Assembly: GCF_003254565.1 (NCBI RefSeq)
Contig: NZ_QJRI01000175.1
Location: 62,001-126,000, forward strand
Direction of reading: 5' to 3'
Length of the DNA stretch: 64,000 nt
DNA from: Flavobacterium nitrogenifigens
Lineage (GTDB): Bacteria > Bacteroidota > Bacteroidia > Flavobacteriales > Flavobacteriaceae
The notes under the pieces are model-generated. The model saw nothing but the letters and a program-made list of their open reading frames with translations, ran no database searches and was not told the origin of the DNA. Shown here one piece after another: positions 40,057-48,910 of this stretch (the first letter of the stretch is position 1; the number at the start of each line of letters is the position of its first letter). The translations under genes were made by a program, and so were the position numbers.

Positions 40057-41244
40057 TTACCTTCTAAATTTATTCTTTACAATGATATCTTTCAGTTTGG
40101 CCTTCAGGTCTTCGCCTGTATCATAAACCATTTGTTCATTGTTCGGAAAAGCAACGGCACGTTTGTCAAAATACCCAAGATAGTTATCATCGCAAGCGCC
40201 TCTGTTTCCTTTGTAAGTTGAGTAAATGTTTTCAAAAACATATTCGCTGCTTATCGGGAAAGTCTGCACTAGCTGATTGCTTTTTAAATCTATATAATCC
40301 ACTTTTGCTGTAACCAGACAAGATTTAAACTGTCTGAATTCGTAAACCGTTGCACGAAGTGTTTTATAATTATCTACTTTAATTTCTTTGCCTAAACTAT
40401 CTTTTACAGGTCTTCCGCGACTGTCCAAAAGTGTTTTTACACCATCTTTAACTTGTTTTTCCTTAACAAATTCTTTCTCTTTAATCTGTTCTGGCGAAAT
40501 AGCGATTTGTCTAAAACTCAAAATCAGGCTATAATCATAAGTGACATTTTTTTGTCTCGTGCTATGGTAAACCGTCCATTTATCATTTAATCCGTAGGTT
40601 TTAAAATCCAATAAATCTTCCTGAAGCATTTTCGGAATCACCATTTCGGTTTCATTTTTGGCGTAAACATCTACAAAATCAGTTCCTTTAAACTGAGCAT
40701 CGTCCATCAGTTTTTTGGCGTTTTTATATCCAGGATTAATACTTTCCAAATAAGCAAAATCGTCGTATGCTTTTCTGAAATCCAATTTGTTATTCGATTT
40801 CAAAAGAGACGAAGCATTTTCATATAAATATTTCGAAAGCGCATTTTTACTGTTTACAATCTCATTCGAATAATTATCAAACGGAAAATTTGCATTTCGT
40901 CCCAGTTTCAATAGAGGCAAATGCAAAATCGGCCTGATTTTTTCCTGACGGTTATTCAGCTGAACATAAGTATTATAAATGCGTTCTGCATTTGCTGGAT
41001 TATTTTCTTTATTCAGCATTTCTAGATTACGCAAATCACGATCTTTGGCTTTTGCAAAAGCTTCCTCTAGTAAATAAACATAATCTTGTTTTCCTTTAGA
41101 ATCTTTTTTGGTGCGAAGTGCCTCTACAGCGCGATCAATTGCACCATCGTAATTTCCGTCGCTAAGCATTGATTGTGTTGTTTTTACCCCGCAAGAAGAA
41201 AAGGTTAAAAACAATATAGAAACGAGAAGAGTAATTTTTTGCAT
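40057..41244 (-). CDS. Lipoprotein with TPR-like helices, unknown
   Basis: The product is 395 residues with a lipoprotein signal (ILFLTFSSC, Cys18). Residues 20-200 are helical with a TPR-like rhythm (DGNYDGAIDRAVEALRTKK; NAERIYNTYVQLNN; DFRKAYDDFAYLESINPGYKNA). The C-terminal part is beta-rich. Likely attached to the inner face of the outer membrane. The family occurs in Flavobacteriia; no function known. Monocistronic with its own terminator. Confidence 0.7.
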   Translation of the reverse strand: MQKITLLVSILFLTFSSCGVKTTQSMLSDGNYDGAIDRAVEALRTKKDSKGKQDYVYLLEEAFAKAKDRDLRNLEMLNKENNPANAERIYNTYVQLNNRQEKIRPILHLPLLKLGRNANFPFDNYSNEIVNSKNALSKYLYENASSLLKSNNKLDFRKAYDDFAYLESINPGYKNAKKLMDDAQFKGTDFVDVYAKNETEMVIPKMLQEDLLDFKTYGLNDKWTVYHSTRQKNVTYDYSLILSFRQIAISPEQIKEKEFVKEKQVKDGVKTLLDSRGRPVKDSLGKEIKVDNYKTLRATVYEFRQFKSCLVTAKVDYIDLKSNQLVQTFPISSEYVFENIYSTYKGNRGACDDNYLGYFDKRAVAFPNNEQMVYDTGEDLKAKLKDIIVKNKFRR

Positions 41245-41339
41245 AGTGTGTTTTTTGAAGTTGCAAATATATTTTATTTAACTTTCAACAACTATGCCTT
41301 TTTCTAATTTATTTAAGGAGCAGAAAAAGCTATTTTCAT

Positions 41340-41460
41340 AAGAACTTTTACTCCCGCTGTCCGCTAAATTCCCGATCAACAAAAACTACGGCTGAAATAG
41401 CCTTGTTTTTCTAAATCGGGAGATACCGCTTCCATCGGGGCTAGATTAGAACTTTTGTTT
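41340..41460. repeat. GC-richer interspersed repeat-like segment
   Basis: A GC-richer stretch in an AT-rich spacer, containing the inverted pair ATTCCCGAT (near 41,369) and ATCGGGA (near 41,414). No coding frame. It resembles repeated elements of Flavobacterium intergenic regions but I cannot match copies within this window. Confidence 0.35.
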
Positions 41461-41489
41461 TTCAGAAGAAATAGAAAAACAAATCTAAT

Positions 41490-41855
41490 TTATTCGGCCA
41501 CTTTTTTATATTCAAAAGTACCCACTTCAGGATTTGTTATAACACGTTTTTGACTGTCAAAAGAGTTTATGGTAAACACAACAGGAAGAATAACAGAAAT
41601 AATGGTCAATTGAGAATTATCGTTTGATAATTTCCATTTTGCTTTGTGTAATTCATCTCCAATAACACTTTCAAAATCACCATTTTCTTTAAAAACCTGA
41701 AAAACCTGATCGGTTTTAAAACGCTTTTCAATGCTTTTTTCTTTTCCGTTTTTGGTCCATTTTACCAGTTGCCATTTTCCGATAAGCTCTTTAGAAGTTT
41801 GTGCAGATGTAGATAATGCAAGTAAAAATGCGATGCAAAAAAGTAATTTGTTCAT
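41490..41855 (-). CDS. Secreted lipocalin-like protein
   Basis: The product is 121 residues with a signal peptide (MNKLLFCIAFLLALSTSAQ). ELIGKWQLVKWTKNGKEK matches the GxW start of lipocalin-like domains, followed by repeated strands (QVFQVFKENGDFESVIG; AKWKLSNDNSQLTI). Small single-domain lipocalin-like proteins of this kind are common in Bacteroidota. Ligand unknown. Confidence 0.7.
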   Translation of the reverse strand: MNKLLFCIAFLLALSTSAQTSKELIGKWQLVKWTKNGKEKSIEKRFKTDQVFQVFKENGDFESVIGDELHKAKWKLSNDNSQLTIISVILPVVFTINSFDSQKRVITNPEVGTFEYKKVAE

Positions 41856-41935
41856 TTTTAGTTTTTTAGAATTGATGTATAAATTTAAGTATTTTCTATT
41901 TCAAGAATAAAAAACTAACGTTAAGTTTACCCATT

Positions 41936-42646
41936 CTAATCTTCCCATGTTTCGATCAAGTTATCCTTCCATAATTTCTGAGCAAACTCTTTAAAAACTT
42001 TTGGGCCTTTTTTAAAGTTTTCATCCAGTTTATATTCACCACCTTCAAACTGTTGTTTACCATTATCATCTATGCCAACAGCGACTTTATTTTCGCCACG
42101 CATTGCATATTTTGTATTGCCTTCGTACATAATAATCTTCATGTCACAAGGACTAACATCGCCATGACAAACGGTTTTATACATGAGCCAAGTTTCGGCA
42201 ATTCCGTTTTTGTTTAAATCGGTAACTTGAAAAGTGTTTTTTACAAATGAAGCTACAATATCAACAGGACAATCTGAAATATAATCGTATACTTTCCAAG
42301 TTTGCTTAGTTTCATTGCCAGAAACTATAAAATGATATGCAAATAATTCAGCGTCAGAACCATCATTTTCATGTACAAATTTTTTATTGATATGATAGCC
42401 AGTTTCTGTAGTAATTACAATATTATCTCCCGATTTATCTTTCCAGCGAACAGCATTTTTTATAAAACCTTCGTATTTAATTGAACTTGGAAATTGTGTA
42501 GAATCGATTTTTTCAACTGTTAAAATAAAAGGTTCTTCCGTTGAAGGTCTTTCATTTGAAGCCGCAGTTTTAATTTCATCTTTTTTCTCTGGTTTGCAAT
42601 TTGAAAAGAGAACAAGAACTAGTAATAAGATTGTAATTTTTTTCAT
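41936..42646 (-). CDS. Lipoprotein of the M949_RS01915-like type
   Basis: The product is 236 residues with a lipoprotein signal (LVLFSNC, Cys17) and a polar linker. The mature domain has VTDLNKNGIAETWLMYKTVCHGDVSPCDMKIIMYEG and KYAMRGE, features I associate with the M949_RS01915 surface protein family of Bacteroidota. That family is named for a link to surface polysaccharide, but the biochemical function is unknown. The DLNKNGIAE segment resembles a calcium-binding loop. Adjacent lipoprotein genes lie on the same strand. Confidence 0.6.
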   Translation of the reverse strand: MKKITILLLVLVLFSNCKPEKKDEIKTAASNERPSTEEPFILTVEKIDSTQFPSSIKYEGFIKNAVRWKDKSGDNIVITTETGYHINKKFVHENDGSDAELFAYHFIVSGNETKQTWKVYDYISDCPVDIVASFVKNTFQVTDLNKNGIAETWLMYKTVCHGDVSPCDMKIIMYEGNTKYAMRGENKVAVGIDDNGKQQFEGGEYKLDENFKKGPKVFKEFAQKLWKDNLIETWED

Positions 42647-42665
42647 AAAAAGGTTATATGCAATT

Positions 42666-43133
42666 CTAATGTGTAAGCTGTTTTTTAATCAATACAATTT
42701 GTCCTAAATGGTAATAACTATGTTCAATCATAGCTTCAATGTTTCTTTTGTAGCTTCCGTATTTGGCATCTACAAAAACGGCATCGAGTTTTTCATCGGG
42801 CATTTGTTCTACAAAAGAGGCAAATGCTTCGGCATCATGCCAAAATTGATTTAGAAAACTATTCCATTGTTCCTGCGAATGGATAGGAGGAAAGTCAAAG
42901 CTAAATTTGTCTTTTATGTCCAATGTTCCGCCTTTAAAAACCTGATTAATTCCTTTTATATAATAATGAATATGTTGCGCTAGAGCGGCAATCGTATTTA
43001 AATCCTGAATCGGACTAACAGCAATTTTCCAATCTAGATTTTCGAGCTGATCTTTAAAATTGGTGTTTGCAATCCAAGTTCCGTTTAAAATAACTTCTCT
43101 AAAACGATTGGCAATTTCTGCGGTACTTTTCAT
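42666..43133 (-). CDS. DinB-superfamily protein
   Basis: The product is 155 residues and helical. ALAQHIHYYIKGI (His near 71-73) and MIEHSYYHLGQIVLIKKQL (His near 138 and 142) place metal-binding histidines as in the DinB/YfiT four-helix fold. Many relatives are thiol transferases using bacillithiol or similar thiols. Substrate unknown. It lies 19 bases after the stop side of its downstream lipoprotein neighbour, so co-transcription is possible. Confidence 0.75.
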   Translation of the reverse strand: MKSTAEIANRFREVILNGTWIANTNFKDQLENLDWKIAVSPIQDLNTIAALAQHIHYYIKGINQVFKGGTLDIKDKFSFDFPPIHSQEQWNSFLNQFWHDAEAFASFVEQMPDEKLDAVFVDAKYGSYKRNIEAMIEHSYYHLGQIVLIKKQLTH

Positions 43134-43166
43134 ATTTCATAAATTTTTGGAGTTACTATTAAAAGT

Positions 43167-43724
43167 TTATTCCTGCTGAATCCATTCGTATTTTCCGTTT
43201 TTCAGATAAATAACGCCACCTCCGCAGCTTTCTTCTGCATGAATAAAGATTCCGTCATTTGGCAGCTTTATTTTGTCTTCTTCTGCGACCTGTTCTTCGC
43301 CGATAATGTCGCCGTCTTCATTTACGTTATCAAAGTAAACTTCGTTTTTCGGAGCTTTTTCAAAAATTCCAGCCCAATCAATTTCGTCAAAACCACGATC
43401 TAAAATATCATTTCCAAAACCTAAATAATCAGTTCTTTTTCCGTTTCCGTAAGTGATTCTAAAACCGCTTTTTTGGTTGTTCGTACTTCTAAAAATTTCT
43501 ACTGTTTCGTCTAGATTATCTCCGTCAAGATCACATAAAATTTTATTGGTTTTATGTTTTGTAGATAATACAATCGTATCTGTTTTTTGCGTTTCTGGTT
43601 CTTTCTTTCCAGTCACTTCCAGAGAATCTTTTGAAGCAATTTTAGGAATTTCTGATTCAGTTTTTGTTTCTTTTTTACAAGAAATACTTAGTAATGATAA
43701 AAGGAGTAGAGTTCTAATTTTCAT
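43167..43724 (-). CDS. Lipoprotein, unknown
   Basis: The product is 185 residues with a lipoprotein signal (SLLSISC, Cys16), a polar linker of about 45 residues and a C-terminal domain with CDLDGDNLDETVEIF, an EF-hand-like acidic loop, and ESCGGGVIYLKNGKYEW. Similar FG-GAP/VCBS-like acidic loops occur in the neighbouring lipoprotein at 45,486. Family not named. Confidence 0.65.
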   Translation of the reverse strand: MKIRTLLLLSLLSISCKKETKTESEIPKIASKDSLEVTGKKEPETQKTDTIVLSTKHKTNKILCDLDGDNLDETVEIFRSTNNQKSGFRITYGNGKRTDYLGFGNDILDRGFDEIDWAGIFEKAPKNEVYFDNVNEDGDIIGEEQVAEEDKIKLPNDGIFIHAEESCGGGVIYLKNGKYEWIQQE

Positions 43725-43825
43725 ATTAGGCTTAGATAAATTTTAAAATGCTAATATAAAAAAATACGTACGAAAATATATGGTTTTATGAATTATTGAG
43801 TATTATCCTTTTAAATCATTTTATG

Positions 43826-43948
43826 AATTGCCTCCAGCTTTAGCTGGAGGTAGAATATTGATATAAAAAAGGCTTTAGCCAAAAAAAACGATTTGGCTAA
43901 AGCCCTTTTGAGACTTTTATGAATCTCCAGCTAAAGCTAGAGGCAATT
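43826..43948. repeat. Nested inverted repeat (MITE-like)
   Basis: Outer arms: AATTGCCTCCAGCTTTAGC at the left and its near-exact reverse complement ending AGAGGCAATT at the right, one mismatch. Inside is a second pair, GGCTTTAGCCAAA (43,871-43,883) and TTTGGCTAAAGCC (43,892-43,904). No ORF. The 123-bp unit looks like a non-autonomous or hairpin-forming interspersed element. Confidence 0.75.
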
Positions 43949-43958
43949 GAAAATACAT

Positions 43959-44324
43959 CTATTTAGATTTCCTAATCTTAACTTGATATACAATCTCCCA
44001 AAAAATAATTGAGAAAACTGCATTAGCAAAAATAGCAGTTTTAACCTGATAAGGATCGTAATTGACAAATAGGTGCAAATTGGTAAACTGTAAAGCCAGA
44101 AACATTGCTAAAGCCGCAATTCCGACAGCGCAAAGAGCATTAAGTAAAGGTTTCCATTTTAAAGCTGTGAATGCATAAATAAGATTCAAAATACCGAAAC
44201 CAGCTCCTAAAGTTACAAATGGATCACCTTTAAATTTTTCGTTTAATTCTAGTAAAAGGTGCGTAGAAGTAAGGTATAAAAAGAAAAGTATAGAATAAAT
44301 CAGGATTCGTATTTGTGGTTTCAT
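43959..44324 (-). CDS. Four-helix membrane protein
   Basis: The product is 121 residues with four predicted helices (about 7-24, 36-52, 57-77 and 90-113). No charged catalytic residues stand out. It resembles small integral proteins of unknown function in Flavobacteriia. The nested repeat lies immediately downstream of its stop. Confidence 0.6.
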   Translation of the reverse strand: MKPQIRILIYSILFFLYLTSTHLLLELNEKFKGDPFVTLGAGFGILNLIYAFTALKWKPLLNALCAVGIAALAMFLALQFTNLHLFVNYDPYQVKTAIFANAVFSIIFWEIVYQVKIRKSK

Positions 44325-44404
44325 TTCGTGTTTTTAATATGATAAATTTTTAAATACGAAGATACTATTTAATGTCTTAAAATGTCGTTAAGATAATTCG
44401 GTAC

Positions 44405-44941
44405 CTATTTCCAAAAATTCTTAAGTGTGTTAAAATGCTCTTCATTATCTTCTGCATCGGTGTATACATATAAATTATCCCAATAAATAAGACCTCCAAT
44501 TTTAACGAAAATTTTATAATATCCTGTAGTAAGGGTTTTTATATCAAGTTTAGGATTATTTGTGGCCAATTCGTTTAAAGAAAGTTTAGAACTTGATATA
44601 ATAGATTGTTCGCTATATAAGCTGCTGTTTAAAATAGTGCTGAAATCAACACTTTGATAAATTTTTTCAGGAGTTGCAGGAACTAACCATATTGCTGTAA
44701 TGTTTTCTTGCGCAGAAATGTAAAGATTGTTGTTGTTGCGTGCAGGATTAGGATAAATTATAAATTTGTTTTTTACAAAAGTATTTGGGTTACCGAGTTT
44801 TAATCCCATATCGTCTGTAGTTTGTCTAAAATCAACTCCTGTTACAAGATTTATAGAAGTTTTATCGGTTTGAGGAGTTTTATCGTCATTGCTGCAGCTT
44901 ATCGCTAAAAGAGATATAAGAATAAAAAGTATTTTTTTCAT
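44405..44941 (-). CDS. Lipoprotein, unknown
   Basis: The product is 178 residues with a lipoprotein signal (LLAISC, Cys16). KFIIYPNPARNNNNLYIS resembles the YPNP start of type IX secretion C-terminal domains, and TTGYYKIFVKIGG resembles their closing strands, but here the segment is internal and the protein is a lipoprotein. It may be a T9SS-like beta-sandwich put to another use. Function unknown. Confidence 0.6.
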   Translation of the reverse strand: MKKILFILISLLAISCSNDDKTPQTDKTSINLVTGVDFRQTTDDMGLKLGNPNTFVKNKFIIYPNPARNNNNLYISAQENITAIWLVPATPEKIYQSVDFSTILNSSLYSEQSIISSSKLSLNELATNNPKLDIKTLTTGYYKIFVKIGGLIYWDNLYVYTDAEDNEEHFNTLKNFWK

Positions 44942-44994
44942 GTTTAATTTATTTGTAATGTTTTGAAAGGTGTAAAATAGCTCTGATTAGGATT

Positions 44995-45447
44995 TTATGG
45001 CAAAAGTGTTTCTATTTTGGTTTCCGATTTTTCCTTTAGCGGACTATCTGCTTTCAAACTCCAAATGATTAGAAATTTTCCTTTCACAACATATTCTTCT
45101 GGATGCTCATCGGTTGGCTCACCTGCTTTTCCCCACAATAAACCTTGCAAGAAACGATCGCCTTTAAAAACGTGATCAAATTCAAAATACATAATAGAAC
45201 CGCGATCGGCTTTGCTTTTAAAACTCTGAATGGCTTTGCTTTTTACAGTTCCAACAATGTTGCTATACGTTTCAATATCATTATAAAAACTACAAGCTTG
45301 CGGGGTAATGCAAACATTACCATCGCTTACCATATAACCGCCTTTTGGAATTTCTTTTGGTTTTAGTTTTAAATCGGTTAGGGTTTGGCTGAATGAATTG
45401 GTTGCAAATAATAGTAATAGTGTTGATAGGGTTATTGTGAATTTCAT
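44995..45447 (-). CDS. Secreted protein, unknown
   Basis: The product is 150 residues with a signal peptide (MKFTITLSTLLLLFATNSFSQ). The mature part has two cysteines (CITPQAC) that could form a disulfide, and a beta-type core (SIMYFEFDHVFKG; EYVVKGKFLIIWSL). No family recognised. Confidence 0.6.
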   Translation of the reverse strand: MKFTITLSTLLLLFATNSFSQTLTDLKLKPKEIPKGGYMVSDGNVCITPQACSFYNDIETYSNIVGTVKSKAIQSFKSKADRGSIMYFEFDHVFKGDRFLQGLLWGKAGEPTDEHPEEYVVKGKFLIIWSLKADSPLKEKSETKIETLLP

Positions 45448-45485
45448 TTGTTTTGGGTTTGATTTGGAATGATAAAAATATGATT

Positions 45486-46202
45486 TTATTTCTCAAATGT
45501 TCTATAATTCTTTTGCCAATACCGTTCTATAAAACTCCATTTGTCTTCATTTTTAGGAATATTTTTGAGATAAGGAAGCTTTTGAATCAATTTCATAGCT
45601 TTTGGGCTAATTATTTTATAAACAGATATTGATTGGGGATTTTTTTCAACCTCAAAATCACAACCGTGTCCTAATATGTAACCGTAATTTATTAGCTTAA
45701 AGTTTTCAATTTTACTTAAATGACTTTCCCAATTTAGGTCAGAGCAACCCGCTTTATTATATGAATAATAAAATGGAACTCCTTTAATTTTTCGGATATC
45801 AAGCTCACAGTCCTCAATAAGAATGAATTTTTGAAGTTCTTTATTATATAAGTAATTATCACATTGATTTGGAATGTTACTAACAAAATAAATACGAATG
45901 TCATCATATCCATCTTCGTTAATATCTAAATATTCGACATCAAAATAGTAATCGGCAGGCTTTATGATTGTATCACCATTAATAGAGGTAAGACAATAAA
46001 AAGATTTATTTCTTGATTTTTGAATGTAATACTGCTTATTAATGGCTAAAGTATCGGTTAGAAAAATATCCGAATTTAATTGCGGATTTTCTTTTTTAAT
46101 TTCAGAATTCTCTTTTTTGTTACTAAAATCAGTTTTGTTATTTGAATTGAAATTACAAGCAGTAGATAAAACAAATAATGCGAAAAGCAACAACTTCTTC
46201 AT
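45486..46202 (-). CDS. Lipoprotein with acidic loop, unknown
   Basis: The product is 238 residues with a lipoprotein signal (LFVLSTAC, Cys16), a polar Asn/Lys-rich linker and a domain with VEYLDINEDGYDDIRIYF, a typical calcium-binding DxNxDG loop. C-terminal cysteines (NQCDNYLYN; EDCEL; AGCSD) may form disulfides. It belongs to the lipoprotein-rich run between 40 and 46 kb. Function unknown. Confidence 0.65.
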   Translation of the reverse strand: MKKLLLFALFVLSTACNFNSNNKTDFSNKKENSEIKKENPQLNSDIFLTDTLAINKQYYIQKSRNKSFYCLTSINGDTIIKPADYYFDVEYLDINEDGYDDIRIYFVSNIPNQCDNYLYNKELQKFILIEDCELDIRKIKGVPFYYSYNKAGCSDLNWESHLSKIENFKLINYGYILGHGCDFEVEKNPQSISVYKIISPKAMKLIQKLPYLKNIPKNEDKWSFIERYWQKNYRTFEK

Positions 46203-46238
46203 AGAAATATTGTGGTTAGTAGATTAGCATTTACAAAA

Positions 46239-46269
46239 AAAGCACAAATTAAAGAGATATTTGTGCTTT
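46239..46269 (-). terminator. Terminator after the XRE regulator gene
   Basis: AAAGCACAAAT and ATTTGTGCTTT form an 11-bp stem, 24 bases past the minus-strand stop, with A-run on the left. Confidence 0.8.
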
Positions 46270-46292
46270 CATAAATTTTATATGTAGAGGAA

Positions 46293-46682
46293 TTATTTTT
46301 CTTTTAGTAATTTTTCTAAATATTCCACTTTGTCTTTTTCAGCTTGAACCAAACGTTCGTAAAGTTCTACAACTTTATCAAGTGGGTTGAAATTACAAGA
46401 ATTATTCATTATAAAACTTCCTGTAACAGATTCATTAAAAGTATTAAAATAATTAAATACATTTTCCTCCGAAAAACTTTTAATAGCTTCTACCGTAACG
46501 CCAAGTGCTTCTGCAATTTTAGTAAGTTTAGAATCATCAATAGTTTCACTTCCTTCAATACCAGAAATAGCCTGCTGATTTGTACCAATTGCCTGCGCAA
46601 GTGCTTCCTGTTTCATACCTCGAAATTCCCTGATTCGGCTGATGTTTCTGCCGATATGTTTTGGTTTAGATGTCGTGCTCAT
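46293..46682 (-). CDS. XRE-family transcriptional regulator
   Basis: The product is 129 residues. The Cro/C1 helix-turn-helix covers about 10-66 (ISRIREFRGMKQEALAQAIGTNQQAISGIEG...LTKIAEALGVTVEAIKSF). A C-terminal helix (VVELYERLVQAEKDKVEYLEKLLKE) is coiled-coil-like and may dimerise. This layout is common in Bacteroidota. Target genes unknown; monocistronic. Confidence 0.85.
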   Translation of the reverse strand: MSTTSKPKHIGRNISRIREFRGMKQEALAQAIGTNQQAISGIEGSETIDDSKLTKIAEALGVTVEAIKSFSEENVFNYFNTFNESVTGSFIMNNSCNFNPLDKVVELYERLVQAEKDKVEYLEKLLKEK

Positions 46683-46879
46683 AATTTCAAAGGTATTTAA
46701 TTTTTTTGATCTTATTGAAGAGTTAATATATGATTTTTCTGAGGTAAAATTGACTGTTTAAGTCTCAGTTTAGAATGTGGATTATCCACAATCTTGTCAA
46801 AAATGAAAAACTTTAGGGTTACTTTACGTGGGCTTCGACTTCTCTCAGCCTGACAGATGTGCATAGGTGCAAAATAAAA

Positions 46880-46910
46880 AAATCCTACTCACTTTTTGAG
46901 AATAGGATTT
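46880..46910 (-). terminator. Terminator of the DUF6934 operon
   Basis: AAATCCTA and TAGGATTT, extended by CTCA/TGAG, flank a short loop. It lies 19 bases after the stop of the 51-residue gene and has T-run on the minus strand. Confidence 0.75.
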
Positions 46911-46928
46911 ATAATATATAGTTTGAGA

Positions 46929-47084
46929 TTAAAAGCTTAGTTTAAATTCGATTTTGTTAATTTCGTCTTGTTTTCCAGACTTGAACTCAATATTTTTAAG
47001 ATTATTGAGTGATGTATCAATAATGATTTTTGAGTCTTTTTTGATTGATCTTTTAGTCTTAATTATTTTTTTTACACTTTTCAT
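46929..47084 (-). CDS. 51-residue basic protein coupled to DUF6934
   Basis: MKSVKKIIKTKRSIKKDSK... is Lys-rich with no membrane segment. Its ATG overlaps the TGA of the DUF6934 gene (ATGA), a strong sign of translational coupling, and a terminator follows its stop. It may be a partner of DUF6934; a toxin-antitoxin or adaptor relation is possible but unsupported. Confidence 0.65.
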   Translation of the reverse strand: MKSVKKIIKTKRSIKKDSKIIIDTSLNNLKNIEFKSGKQDEINKIEFKLSF

Positions 47085-47554
47085 ATTCTTTTCCTTTTAA
47101 TTAAAAAACCATCATAGTTTTTTTTATAATCAAATGGCTCATCTATGATTTTGTTATTTTCAATCATTCGTGCACCAAATATATCAAAAGTTTCTGATAA
47201 TTCCTTTAGATTTAACATTATGGCTCTTTTGTAAGTGTTTGTTCTTCTAGTGTCACTACCTCTTAAAAATATTGTTATATGGGGGTTAACACTTGTAAAT
47301 TCGTATGCAGTTTTTGCTACTGTTGCTAAAACAATTCTAATATCCCCATTATCATTTATGACTTGATCATCTATAATATATTTCTTTTTTGAGGGATCGT
47401 ATTTTAAATCTCCAAAACCAAGATTGTATACATTGGGATTTTGTGTAGGGGAATAAACAACTATTTTTCTAAAATTGCCTTTATGTCCGATACTTACAAA
47501 ATTAAATACTGTAGATAATTCATTTTTGATAAGAGCATATTTTTTGTAATTCAT
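47081..47554 (-). CDS. DUF6934 family protein
   Basis: The product is 157 residues. The family pattern is visible: GNFRKIVVYSPTQNPNVYNLGFGDLKYD, DNGDIRIVLATVAKTAYEFT, ITIFLRGSDTRRTNTYKRAI and YDGFLIKRK at the end. DUF6934 proteins are numerous in Bacteroidota and have no known function. The gene is followed by a coupled 51-residue gene. Confidence 0.8.
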   Translation of the reverse strand: MNYKKYALIKNELSTVFNFVSIGHKGNFRKIVVYSPTQNPNVYNLGFGDLKYDPSKKKYIIDDQVINDNGDIRIVLATVAKTAYEFTSVNPHITIFLRGSDTRRTNTYKRAIMLNLKELSETFDIFGARMIENNKIIDEPFDYKKNYDGFLIKRKRI

Positions 47555-47633
47555 TAATATGTAAATTTCTTACAAATTTAAAGTTTTTATAAGCCTGTCT
47601 GACTTTTTTGAGATAAAATTTTCAACAAAAAAA

Positions 47634-47657
47634 TCCCGCCTCAATTAAGAAACGGGA
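47634..47657 (-). terminator. Terminator of lysA
   Basis: TCCCG and CGGGA pair around a 14-base loop, with A7 on the left giving a T-run on the minus strand, 30 bases beyond the lysA stop. Confidence 0.7.
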
Positions 47658-47686
47658 CTTCGATGATATTCTCTTTTTTTCTATTG

Positions 47687-48910
47687 TTAAACCGTAGCTG
47701 CAATTTCTTGTGGCAACGGAATTTGATTTTTAAGTAAATCTTCAAATGTTTCAGCTTGGCGAATCAAGATTCCTTGACCGTTCATCCAAAGAACTTCAGC
47801 TGGTTTGTATCTTGAGTTGTAGTTTGAAGACATTGAGAAACAGTATGCTCCAGCATTTCTGAAAGATAAGATATCACCCTCAGTAATTTCTTGAATTCTA
47901 CGGTTGCTTGCAAAAGTATCTGTTTCGCAAATGTATCCTACAACAGAGTAAAAACGCTCTTTTCCTTTCGGATTAGAAATGTTGTCAATATGGTGCGAAG
48001 ATCCGTAAAACATTGGACGAATTAAGTGGTTGAAACCACTGTCGATTCCAGCAAAAACTGTTGAAGTCGTTTGTTTTACTACGTTTACTTTTACTAAGAA
48101 ATGACCTGCCTCACTCACCAAGAATTTTCCTGGTTCAAAAATCAAAGTTAAATCTCTGCCATATTCAGCACAAAAAGCATTGAATCTTTTAGATAATTTT
48201 TTACCTAATTCTTCGATGTCTGTTTCGATATCGTCTTTTTTGTAAGGCACTTTGAATCCGCTTCCGAAATCTAAGAATTGTAAATCTTTGAAATGTTTTG
48301 CGGTATCGAACAAGATTTCAGCAGCATACAAGAATACTTCGATATCTAAAATATCAGATCCTGTGTGCATGTGAATTCCGACAATACTCATTTTTGTGTT
48401 TTCAACAATTCGCAAAATATGAGGAATCTGGTGTACAGAAATTCCGAATTTGCTATCGATATGTCCAACAGAAATGTTAGCGTTTCCGCCCGCCATTACG
48501 TGTGGATTGATACGAATACATACTGGAATATGTGGATGTTTTGTTCCGAATTGCTCCAGAATAGATAAATTGTCGATATTGATTTGTACACCCATTGCGG
48601 CAACTTCTTCAATTTCTTCTAAAGAAACTCCATTTGGTGTAAAGAAAATTCTTTCGGGTTCATAGCCAGCATGAAGTCCTAATTGAACTTCCTGAATTGA
48701 TACAGTGTCTAAGCCAGACCCCATGTTCTTTAATAACTGAAGAATCGCAATGTTAGACAATGCCTTCATGGCATAATTAACTCTTAAGTTTTCTACCTTA
48801 GAGAAAGCTTTAGTTAATCTGTTGTACTGAGATTGGATTTTTTCAGCATCGTAAACATACAATGGACTTCCAAATTGGTCTGCTAACTGCAGTAAATCTT
48901 TTGCTTGCAT
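47687..48910 (-). CDS. lysA: Diaminopimelate decarboxylase
   Basis: The product is 407 residues. The fold III PLP enzyme converts meso-diaminopimelate to L-lysine, the last step of lysine synthesis. VNYAMKALS carries the PLP lysine (Lys49). GSGLDTVSIQE, HMHTGSDI (PLP phosphate and His), FEPGKFLV and CETDTFA (active-site Cys) are all present. Length is normal. It is transcribed alone with its own terminator. Confidence 0.95.
   Translation of the reverse strand: MQAKDLLQLADQFGSPLYVYDAEKIQSQYNRLTKAFSKVENLRVNYAMKALSNIAILQLLKNMGSGLDTVSIQEVQLGLHAGYEPERIFFTPNGVSLEEIEEVAAMGVQINIDNLSILEQFGTKHPHIPVCIRINPHVMAGGNANISVGHIDSKFGISVHQIPHILRIVENTKMSIVGIHMHTGSDILDIEVFLYAAEILFDTAKHFKDLQFLDFGSGFKVPYKKDDIETDIEELGKKLSKRFNAFCAEYGRDLTLIFEPGKFLVSEAGHFLVKVNVVKQTTSTVFAGIDSGFNHLIRPMFYGSSHHIDNISNPKGKERFYSVVGYICETDTFASNRRIQEITEGDILSFRNAGAYCFSMSSNYNSRYKPAEVLWMNGQGILIRQAETFEDLLKNQIPLPQEIAATV

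Noticed and set aside
43826..43948. Insertion sequence
   Set aside because: No transposase gene and total length is 123 bp; treated as a repeat instead.
48298..48665. Several plus-strand ORFs inside lysA
   Set aside because: They are frame shadows of a well-conserved gene on the other strand.
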